Positions 55,883-64,000 of a DNA stretch of 64,000 bases are shown one piece after another. The notes below the pieces were generated by a model. That model saw only the letters and a program-made list of their open reading frames with translations. It was not told where the DNA came from and made no database searches. The stretch's first letter is position 1, and each line of letters opens with the position of its first letter. The translations under genes were made by a program, and so were the position numbers. The DNA lies in NCBI GenBank assembly GCA_037355855.1, contig CM074767.1:1798001-1862000 (forward strand), written 5' to 3'. This stretch comes from Pseudo-nitzschia pungens (taxonomy: Eukaryota > Bacillariophyta > Bacillariophyceae > Bacillariales > Bacillariaceae).

Positions 55883-56602
55883 TGTCGAAATATTCTTTCT
55901 TGATAGAGTGTGTGCGTGGAGTGGTTGGTGTCCAATACCGGCTATTTCGAACGAGCAGGTGATGGGTGGGTGCTTGCTGATGAGAAGGCTACGATTCGTC
56001 GTCTTTTTCTGTGTTGACGCAGAGGGGGAATGCATAGTAGAAAGAAACGTGGTGGTTCTCATAAAGTTCACATCGCATCATGATGGGAGGCTGTGGGGTT
56101 TCAGAATACAAACCACGCGTACGCACGTCAGTTTTGGTGATGGGACGGAACATGGAATCTTAATTTTTAAAAAAAGTAAAAAACTAAAGACTATACCCCA
56201 ATCATATCTTTAGTACGTATGGTAATGAAACACGACTTAGGACGCAGGACTTGTCGCTTGTCGGTCTTCTTTCATTCAGTCGTGCTTCAGAACCCATCAA
56301 TCTTCTGAACACGTCTGAGTCCAACAACAACATCATACTACGTATTATTTTGATCGGCTGGAACAACCTTGCTTTCAATCGCAAGATGACGGGTTAAAAC
56401 AGTGAAATCCATCATCACTCCCACCATCGGGTTCTAAACTGATGTCTAGCTGGTTTGCCGGTGAAAGGGTGCCAATTTGTATTTATTTCACTTGTTTATG
56501 CTCTACAATGATATTCGACGCAAGTCGGAATCGGGATGGATACTATTTTTGTTGGGCTCGTCGAGAAAGTACTACGGCTTGTTGATCATAACACCCGGAA
56601 GC
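55883..56602. other. Intergenic region
   Basis: It lies upstream of bS21 and downstream of POP1, both on the minus strand. No gene is seen; short frames on both strands lack coding features. Confidence 0.5.
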
Positions 56603-57459
56603 TCAAAGAATTACAGACAAGCAGGCCTCGCACCCAAAATGTTCAGATCTTGCGGCATCTGTGTGTCCAGGGGCTACACGAACCAACAGCTGAAAGGACT
56701 GTGAACCATTGGCAAGGCACACAATCCGGCCACATTGGAGGATTCTGCCGCCATTGCTACTTCCAACACTCATTCCTTCTTCGTCTGTCGTATCGGGAGT
56801 GTGACTGTTGCTCGTGACAATTCCCATACATCGAGCGAGATAGTCCAGAAGTCGGACCGCACCGACCACCCCGGTTCCATGGCAAACTCCGCGACTGGTC
56901 GAGAATCCCCCTGTCGTAATGGTTCCCAGAAGAGAGTTGCTTTCGGTGGCATCTGCGTCAGCGCCGATGATCGTCATGCCGGACCGAATAGTCCCCTTGT
57001 CCACCGCTCGGATATGAACAAGCAGGACTGCCGGTAACGACATCGAGGATGACAATCGTCGGCAATGCTCACCCAAGGAGATCCGATGCTCTCGGGACAG
57101 AGGGGGAGCAACGACCACCCGGTTCCATGGGCGGGTAGATCTGCGGTTGCGACGTTGGCGGCGAGGTTGGTTGCCTTGCTCTTTCGTGCTGTTGCTGCTG
57201 CTAGCTTCGTACCCTCCACAACTTCTTCGGATTGCGTCCAAAAATGGCTGACCAAAAGCTCCGCGGACAACTACTATTTCATTCGAAGCGACGGCGCGGG
57301 CAACAGTCTTGCCGTTTCCATCCTCTTGGTCATCGTTGTCGGTGCCCTCAACACCCACCAGGGCCCGAAAGTCGATGCTCGAAAGCTGATCGAGACGAGA
57401 TTTTTTGTCGACTGGCACACGTCCCCATCCCCCCTCGTAGAGCTGGCGGATCAGATTCC

Positions 57460-57495
<36 letters not shown>

Positions 57496-59674
57496 GTGAC
57501 GACGACGACGACGACGACGATGGTGACGGCGACGATGACGACGGCAGCCTGGTGTTTGTCGCACTCTTCCAATACCGTTGCGACTCGTGCGTGTCGACGT
57601 AATCCCGGGGAAACACGGGAATGGGAGGCTCGCATTCGAGCCGCAGGTGGGCCTCTTCGACCAGACCAATCGCACAGCACCCACGAGTGCGAACTCGTGT
57701 TGGGTTTCCAGACTTGCTCGGAACGCAAGGATCGAGGTCGCGATCGCGATAGCGATCACGATCACGGTCATGGCTGATGACGTAGTCTTTGGCATCGTCG
57801 TAGGTGACCAGTGCCAGCCACAAAGCACTAGCAAATTCGGGATCGTGGCAGCGGACTTCCCATCCGGCAACGGCCCGATTTGCGGCGCAATCCAAGGGTC
57901 TCGGTGCACGGTAGACGAGGATCAAGTCCCGTGAGGTGATTGCAGTCGATGTTCCGTTGCCACCGCTGTGAGTGGCAATCTCGGCCCGGTCGATGTGGAG
58001 GATCGTTCCTTCGATGAATGAGGTTTGAAGTGACGAGGGTGAGGAAGAGGTGGGGTCGTCACTTTCGGCGTGTTGTCGTTGTGATCGAAAAATGGCCGAG
58101 GCATCAAGGGTTGAGTTCAATTGAGCGTTTGGAATCCATTTAGCCACGCGATTGAGAATCGCCATGGATTCCATTCCGTACAACCGAAAACAAATCTTCG
58201 GCATTGCCACGCGAGAGGCTTTTGGATCACCGATTGTTTCGGAGTTGCTGTCCGTTCTGGACAACCAGATGGATGCTCTCGCCGCTGCTGTGTCTGCCTT
58301 CTGCTCCCTTTGGTTTGCCTCCAACAAGTCGTCGACGATCCGTTCCAACGCAACGCAAATCGAGGGGTGGCATCGGACCTCGATCGCCAGCACCGGGCTC
58401 GGCGATCCGTCGCCGTTGTTCTCGTTGTTGGTCCGGGCTTGTGATGGGTCATCGCGTACCGGCACCACCCGCCAGCACGTCGGACCGATCGCTCCGGACG
58501 GCACGGCACCCCATTCGTGAAGGGTTCCTTCTACGGACAGCGCACCTTCCAAAAAGGCTCGGAGTCGGTGGTTGCGGTGGTCGTGTTGATCTTGTTGCAA
58601 CAACTCCGCAAGCTCCGGACAAATGGTTCCCAGGCGAGGCAGCAAGAGTTGCGACAGCGACATCAGCAGCGACAGCCGTTGTGGATGGCGCGCGGGTTCA
58701 GCACCCCGAAGCTCGGCCCGCAGAAGCATCGCCGGAAAACCCTCCCAAGTCGTATCTCGGATAAGGACGGTGGGATTGCTAGATTCTTGGGAGAGTCGCA
58801 GGGCTGCCCGAGGTCCGCGATTGGTGTGCACCAGGGGGATTCCCGTCCACCCACCAAAGGGATCGGGGTTCCGGTTGGTTTTTGTTCTTGCGTCAGCGAT
58901 TCGGTCGCTCTGGTCATTATTGTTCTTGATCTTCTTCGTATTCTTGCTCTCGTTCTCGTTCTTGTTGTTGTTGTTGCTGTTGTTGCTGTTGCTGTTGCTG
59001 TTGCTGTTGTTGACGTTGCTGTCGTTCTGCACATGTGCATGCGCAGTGGACAGAGTGTGAAATCGTTTCGCGTGCCACAAATGCGTGACGAGCCACTTTG
59101 GTTTTGGGTTTTGCTGGCACGACGCCGGATCGTTGTCCTCGTTTGCCGGGTTGATAGCAGGAGTGAGGGTGAGCCAGTGCTGCCGATCGCGCCTCAAGAG
59201 GGATCGTTTTTTGCGGCGGCTTTTTCGGGTTGCACCCTTGTAGTCCGGTGGCTCGTGATTCTCGTTTGTGTTTGCGTTTGCGTTTGCGTTTGCTGCACCC
59301 GACGATGCACCGGCAGGCGATGCCGATGCCGATGCCCGTCGAGGAAATCGATGGCGATGCTTTTTGCTGTGGACGGCCGTCGTGCGCCTCCGCAAATGCC
59401 GGGACGACGCCTTGCCGCCTCCGCTTTCGAGCGTGGGTCGTTCGTGAATGAGAGCATCGTGGGTGGTAAATGCGGTCGATCCCGGGGCTGTTCGGCAGCT
59501 ATAGTACAATGCTTTGAGTTCTGGCAACCTTCTCGCGCCAAAGGTCGAGACGGCGACGGAAGAAGTGGCGTCCAAAAAGGATGGACCATCTCTCCAAGAA
59601 CCAGTGTTTCGCCTGCTGTTGCCGCCGTGAGGACTGCTCCTGCGCCGTTTTTTTCCGCTGTCGGATCCACTCAT
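56603..59674 (-). CDS. POP1: RNase P / RNase MRP protein subunit POP1
   Basis: Single exon, 1023 aa from the ATG giving MSGSDSGKKRRRSSP; an ATG 21 codons upstream is less likely. POP1 N-terminal motifs are HLRRRTTAVHSKKHRHRFP (about 93-111) and WLVTHLWHAKRFHTLS (about 194-209), followed by GGWTGIPLVHTNRGPRAALR, which corresponds to the POP1 core. The POPLD-like middle is present (FPRDYVDTHESQRYW, RQLYEGGWGRVPVDKKSRLD). A C-terminal region has SREHRISLGEHCRRLSSSM and GFSTSRGVCHGTGVVGAVRL, as in the glycine-cleavage-T-like end of POP1. The subunit scaffolds tRNA 5'-end processing and rRNA processing in the nucleus and nucleolus. Low-complexity insertions (Asn/Ser about 220-260; Ser/Pro about 740-770) inflate its length. 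Confidence 0.85.
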
Positions 59675-59865
59675 TGGGTTCTCTCTTTCTCTGTTCTGCT
59701 CTGCTCTGTTCCGTCCTGCAACCGGAACGATGAACACCAGGTCAGAATGGATATGTATCGTAAGGAGTTTTGGAGAAAATGCTCGTAGTGTGATGCTCGC
59801 GAGACGGATTGGTCGGGTTGAATTTGTTCGCTATTGATGGTTCGGTGGAGCTGCTTTTGCAACCA

Positions 59866-60169
59866 CGGAAATAATCCTTCATTTCGGTTTAGAGTTTAGA
59901 GCAGATCGAATGAATGATTGGTGAATCAAAAAAATAATACGTAGTAATTACAGTACGGAACTCATTCATTCATTCATTCATTCATTCATTCACTCATTCA
60001 CTGCTTCTCGACACGTTTCGAGTTTCGAAGGAAGACCGAGAGCGCAGTACTCGTACGGTAAGGTTTTACCGTACATCGCAACACAATTACGTTGCGGAAA
60101 TAATCCTTCATTTCGGTTTAGAGTTTAGAGCAGATCGAATGAATGATTGGTGAATCAAAAAAATAATAC
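59866..60169. repeat. Perfect 75-bp direct repeat pair
   Basis: 59866-59940 and 60095-60169 are identical (starting CGGAAATAATCCTTCATTTC), separated by 154 bp holding an ATTC microsatellite and TACGGTAAGGTTTTACCGTA. Complete identity implies a recent duplication or ongoing homogenisation. Confidence 0.9.
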
Positions 60170-60589
60170 AGTAATGACAATCAACCTCAATCAACAAACG
60201 AAATCTCAAATCTCAACAATCATCTCTAAAAAAAATAATACCGGTACTTCGTTCGTACGAAGTAAGGTTACAGGACCTTCCGGAACTGTAAATATTTTCG
60301 CGCGAATCGCGCAATTTTTTGAGTCAAACTTGTCAACTCACATCCCCCTTTTGGAACACAATTTGGGGGGATAAACTCGCACTTTTTTCTCGCACTTTTT
60401 TCGAGACCAAAAAGTGCAAGTTTTCACGGGACTAAAAAACACGTTCTTTTTCAACTTGCATTAAATGCGAGTTTGGTTCAACGGACAAAAAAAGTGCGAG
60501 TTTTCTTTGCAAAAAATTTTAAAAGAGAGGCGCAACGACGACGGAGTCGATTTGCTAACAGAGGTCCTTTTAATTAAAATTATGCTTGC

Positions 60590-60930
60590 TGTCCCCCCCT
60601 GTATTATCGACGCGTTGCTGCTGCTTGCTGTCCCCCCCCCCTGTATTATCGACGCGTTGCTGCTTGCTGCTTGCTGCTTGCTGTCCCCCCTGTATTATCG
60701 ACGCGTTGCTGCTTCTTGCTGCTTGCTGTCCCCCCCCCTGTATTATCGACGCGTTGCTGCTTGCTGCTTGCTGTCCCCCCCCCTGTATTATCGACGCGTT
60801 GCTGCTTGCTGCTTGCTGTCCCCCCCTGTATTATCGACGCGTTGCTGCTGCTTGCTGCCCCCCCTGTATTATCAACGCGTTGCTGCTGCTTGCTGTCCCC
60901 CCCTCTTGTATTATCGACGCGTTGCTGCTT
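60590..60930. repeat. Minisatellite, about eight units of 37-50 bp
   Basis: Units contain CCCCCCTGTATTATCGACGC and then GTTGCTGCTTGCTG, varying in C-run length and number of GCT triplets. The reverse-complement unit appears once at about 31085-31125. Open frames across it are only translated repeats. Confidence 0.85.
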
Positions 60931-61065
60931 GCGACTCCGTCGTTGCCCCTCTCTTAGCAAATCGACTCCCGCGTCGTTGCCCCTCTCTTAGCAAATCGAC
61001 TCCGTCATTTTGCCTCTATCAACAAATCGACTCCGTCGTTTTGCCTCTATTAGCAAATCCGCCTC
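60927..61065. repeat. Second tandem repeat, about 31-33 bp units
   Basis: Four units read CGACTCCGTCGTTGCCCCTC then TCTTAGCAAAT, with variation. They directly follow the larger minisatellite, and an inverted unit precedes it at about 60522-60564. Confidence 0.7.
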
Positions 61066-62261
61066 TATTTTTTTTAAAAAAAACAAATCGACTCCGTAAG
61101 GTTTACTAATTATGCTACGAGTTTTTGGTTGAAATTTTTGTTGAAAACACTCATTTTCCAAAGAAAACTCGCGTTTTTAAATAAAACTCGCATTTTTTTA
61201 ACAAAAACTCGCATTTTAGTGCTGAAAACTTGCATTTTTCTGCTGAAAACTCGCATTTATTGCTGTATATACGTGTTTTTTTTTTAGAGCAAAAATGCGA
61301 GTTTTTTAGACCCATGAAAATCCGCACTTTTTTCGATCCCAAAAAATGCGAGTTTCTTTGGGGGAGATAATTAATTTAAGGGGATACCCTTAAAATGACT
61401 AACTGCAATAATAAATCGCGCGGTCCGCGCATCGAAAACTATCTTTGTTCCAGAAGGTCCAGTAAGGTTTACAGTAAGTCTTTTTTAAAATAAGTCTTCG
61501 TAATCAACTATCAACGATAACGATGGTTGGCCACCCTCGAGGTTTTTTTCATGGCTGCCAGGTACGTACGAGGATACGTATTATAATACTCATGTCATCA
61601 TGTAACATGCATATCCCAACAAAAAAATACTGCTATGGAGGATGCTATTTTTAATATTAAGTATGTTCCCACTTCTTTGGTTCTTATCTCCTTTTTAACT
61701 AAGCATCCTATCATGACCTTCCAATCAACCAATCCTACTATTGTACTTCTAGGAGAGTATCTTGTAGCATCCGAGAGTGTGCAATAGCACTTGAACAGTA
61801 TCTTGGGAGTCTTGTTACGTATCGATTGTGGGCATTGTTGCATAATCAGTACTAACGGTGCCTTGTTTGGTGTGAAGCAAAATTGAGTACAAGCAGCAAT
61901 AAGATCTTACTGGGTGCTAAAGACATGTGTAGTACCGGTATGAAGAAACTCACTTTATTACGGTCCATGGACTGAGTTTTATGCTGGTTCATAACCTGTC
62001 TGCAATGCAGTCCCAATTCCATTCCAACTCCTAATCCTACCTGGTAGGTCAAGGCTACACCCTGCCTACGTATAGCACTACGGCACATGGTACATACCAA
62101 AAAGCATGGGAACAAACTACGAGTAAACTCGTAACAACTAGAAGTACCCTTAGGCTCTATTTCATACGAAATACAAAGTACGAAGTAAGATTAACCTTAC
62201 TTTTCACCACCAGCCAGAAGAAGATTGTTGCGTCTCTACCAGAAGATTGTCGCATCTCCAG

Positions 62262-62401
62262 CTCCACCATGGTCGATTGTCAATTTCGGTTGTATTTCTT
62301 AGTGGTTGTTTAGATTTGCTTTTGCAGAGTTGCAAAGATAGAAATAATGAATTAGAGTTGCTCCAGTTTGCTCCACCAGTTTGCTCCAGTTTATTTGTAA
62401 T
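62262..62401. repeat. Dispersed repeat, copy 2 (partner at 30451-30577)
   Basis: It is nearly identical to 30451-30577 with a small internal duplication (CTCCACCAGTTTG). Read on the minus strand, it begins right after the stop codon of the adjacent small gene, so it may be 3' UTR or an inserted unit. Confidence 0.8.
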
Positions 62402-62426
62402 GCTGGGTTTTTCCTAATAATACAGT

Positions 62427-62909
62427 TTATTTCTTGTCTTCTTCCTGCTGGCGCTTGCGCCTCTTGTACCACCGGACCATGTTGGAAGTGATCTTCTCAG
62501 GGGATTGCCCTTTCTGATTGAGGTTTACGACCCGCTCTTTGATTTCATTCAACAATTCACTGTTCTTTCTGGAGGAGAGGTTCCCAGCAATCAGGTCCAG
62601 GACGTCTGCAGAAGACGGACTGGTGTCTTCTTCATCAGCCCCGACACATGCACAACCCCGGACAGCTTTGATTGCTGCTGGTGTCCCCTCCAGTTTTGCT
62701 GCTGCTGCTACTGCTGCTGCTACTGGTGGGGGTACGGTTGGAACCGGTGGAGTAGTCAACAATTGCCTTGTGTTCTGTTTTGATTCTCCAGTCTCTCCAT
62801 TGATTGTGATTGGCTGGAGAGCAGATGTTCTGTTGAAGTCTTCCGGTGTTTCTTTTGGTACACCAGGGGTTTCTTCTTTCTGGAGCCGTTGAAGAGGAAA
62901 CAGCTCTCA
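62427..62909 (-). CDS. Small helical protein of unknown family, 5' end unresolved
   Basis: The minus-strand frame is open from about 62906 to the stop at 62427-62429. Coding-like content includes LQKEETPGVPKETPEDFNRT, an Ala/Pro linker (VPPPVAAAVAAAAKLEGTPA), ADVLDLIAGNLSSRKNSELL and NEIKERVVNLNQKGQSPEKI followed by TSNMVRWYKRRKRQQEEDKK. The Lys/Arg-rich end could bind nucleic acid. There is no ATG in this frame at the 5' edge and a TGA at 62907-62909, so an upstream exon with an acceptor near 62900-62920 is needed, or the gene is truncated. No family is recognised. Confidence 0.4.
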
Positions 62910-63411
62910 TCCATCCCCGGAGCTGTTACAGTCTAGAGTAGAAATACACGATAGGAGTATTTTAAAGATGAAAGGTTAATAAATTGTGTTATAAAAGAGA
63001 ATGGTTGAATACTTTACGAGATGGGAATGATTCCTTGAGTATGGAATGAATGATCGAACAATGATATTATTGTTCGTCGGGCATAATATCAATAATTGGT
63101 GAGTCATGGGAATCTTTGTTTGAATTGTATGTATATTCCTGTACGTTGAATATTCAGTATATGTACATGAATATCATACATATTGGAGTATATGCGGGAT
63201 TCAATAATCATTTAGCGCCTCTCGTAGGGGTACCTACGTCAGCCCGTAACATAGTTCCCCAATGATTAGGTGAATTTTGCATGTGGTTCAATAGAATAAG
63301 TTCGGAGTTGAGTAGTATCGATGGAAAAGAGATATGCTTGTTCGGAGAACCGGTTGAAGATGATATATGCCATTTGAAATATTTCGAAGATATATGGTAA
63401 TGTAGATTGAA
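62910..63411. other. AT-rich intergenic region
   Basis: No supported gene. An ATGTACATGAATATC-type AT-rich tract (63120-63190) and an acceptor-like TGTAG before 63406 are the only notable points. It may hold missing 5' exons of the flanking fragments. Confidence 0.35.
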
Positions 63412-63790
63412 GTGGGATTGAAGAAGGTTCTTTGTGATACTAAAAAAATCGAAGATTTGTTTCTTGTTCTTGAGAGGGGTCATAATGACATGCTAAAAAT
63501 AGCAAAAAGAGTCGAAGAAAATTCTTTTCCTCCCCCAACTGTGATGGACCTCCCCTTGGGTAGTGGAGCTGATTATATAAATTCGGTTGATTTGAAATCG
63601 ATTGAAATCAGTTGCTCTTGGTAGGCATAAAAACACCTCCTGTAATAGGAATCGGAGTAAGGTAGGTGAAAAGCCGAGCATTGGATGGTTGTTATCGTTG
63701 TTCAAAGCCGGAGCGTTGAATTGTTGCGTGCCGTATCTGCGATTTGTTAAAGCAGAGAAGGGACGCATTGTTAGTTTCATAGTGAATTGA
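63412..63790 (+). pseudogene. Coding fragment of unknown family broken by a 10-bp tandem duplication
   Basis: One frame reads DTKKIEDLFLVLERGHNDML, KIAKRVEENSFPPPTVMDLP and LGSGADYINSVDLKS, then stops at 63622-63624. Coding-like sequence resumes one frame over as ALGRHKNTSCNRNRSKVGEK and PSIGWLLSLFKAG ... YLRFVKAEKGRIVSFIVN to 63790. The switch coincides with TTGAAATCGATTGAAATCAG (about 63593-63612), a 10-bp tandem duplication; one copy fewer would restore a single frame. There is no ATG, so the 5' part is missing or in another exon. No domain is recognised. Confidence 0.35.
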
Positions 63791-64000
63791 TATGGAAATT
63801 CAGTTGCGATTTGCCGGATACTTTGCCGGTCTTTATTTGGGTGTGTTTGCAGCAGTTTACTGGAATTTCAGATTTTGTAACTCCAGAGCACCTCTGTGGG
63901 TGTAGAATATAATTTTTGTGGGAGTGCCTTTTATTTTTGGAGCTCCCTGTGGACTATTTGTTTGTCCGGAACAAGGTTGGCCTTGTTATTGCTGCTGCTG
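63791..64000. other. Window end, no feature seen
   Basis: A short AT-rich tail that ends in a GCT repeat. Nothing can be assigned. Confidence 0.4.

Larger units (their letters stand above)
60373..61364. mobile_element. Foldback-type element with TGCGAGTTTT arms around a minisatellite
   Basis: The left arm (60373-60446) and right arm (61292-61364) are imperfect reverse complements sharing AAACTCGCA, AAAAAGTGC and GGGACTAAAAAAC-like blocks. More AAAACTCGCATTTT copies flank the centre on both sides (60465-60510; 61140-61260). Inside, GAGTCGATTTGCTAACAGAG (60545-60564) is inverted relative to the tandem near 60960-61060. No transposase is seen, so this is inferred to be a non-autonomous foldback element. 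Confidence 0.5.
59675..62426. other. Repeat-rich intergenic block
   Basis: No supported gene in 2.75 kb. It contains a perfect 75-bp duplication, an ATTC microsatellite (about 59962-60000), an inverted-repeat element around a minisatellite (60373-61364) and one copy of a dispersed repeat (62262-62401). Confidence 0.6.

Noticed and set aside
60590..60930. CRISPR-like regular repeat array
   Set aside because: Units are adjacent tandem copies with variable C and GCT runs, without unique spacers, in a eukaryotic genome.
60465..61109. 214-codon open frame made of CIIDALLL repeats
   Set aside because: It is the translated minisatellite; the reverse strand is equally open.

Overview
The window looks like nuclear DNA of a diatom, probably a pennate one. 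Three genes begin with a signal peptide followed by the diatom-type plastid cleavage context: EF-Ts (SEAF-GP), bS21 (ATAF-AP) and heme oxygenase (VEGF-VHP). The protease ends in a Cys-rich ShK-like tail of a kind common in diatoms. Introns are GT-AG, mostly 85-210 bp, and genes are single units on both strands, without operons. The species cannot be fixed from the sequence alone.

Layout. 0-11 kb: SET protein (+), five-exon trypsin-like protease (-), SGNH-like protein with an N-terminal YVPPHLR motif (-), kinesin with two reading-frame breaks (-). 11-19 kb: HAD hydrolase (+), plastid EF-Ts (+), two-exon dynamin/septin-like GTPase (-). 19-26 kb: broken DUF4116 repeat gene (+), broken small secreted-protein gene (+), 3'-5' exonuclease (+). 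27-41 kb: VWA-like protein with two copies of a beta-rich module (+), a repeat-rich block, V-ATPase subunit H (+), a MITE-like element, a photolyase/cryptochrome with a large N-terminal extension (+), heme oxygenase (+). 41-50 kb: three-exon gene of unknown function (-) whose 1-kb intron carries three paralogous box C/D snoRNA-like units, O-fucosyltransferase-like enzyme (+), BTB protein (-). 52-60 kb: PPR protein (+), plastid ribosomal protein bS21 (-), RNase P/MRP subunit POP1 (-). 60-64 kb: minisatellite and inverted-repeat elements with gene fragments.

Functional themes. Plastid gene expression is represented by EF-Ts and bS21, and organelle RNA handling by the PPR protein. RNA processing appears as POP1 and the intronic snoRNA candidates. 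Light and tetrapyrrole biology appear as the photolyase-like protein and heme oxygenase. The remainder is housekeeping. Intergenic DNA is AT-rich and full of short palindromic motifs of the TAACCTTA and TACCGGTA type.

The most interesting item is the snoRNA-like trio in the intron at 41967-42978. Three 142-148 nt units keep a box C-like start, a box D (CUGA) and a terminal stem whose base pairs change in a compensatory way. Next are the apparent fusion of a methylenetetrahydrofolate-reductase-like domain to a photolyase, and several genes broken by one-base shifts that need read-level checking.
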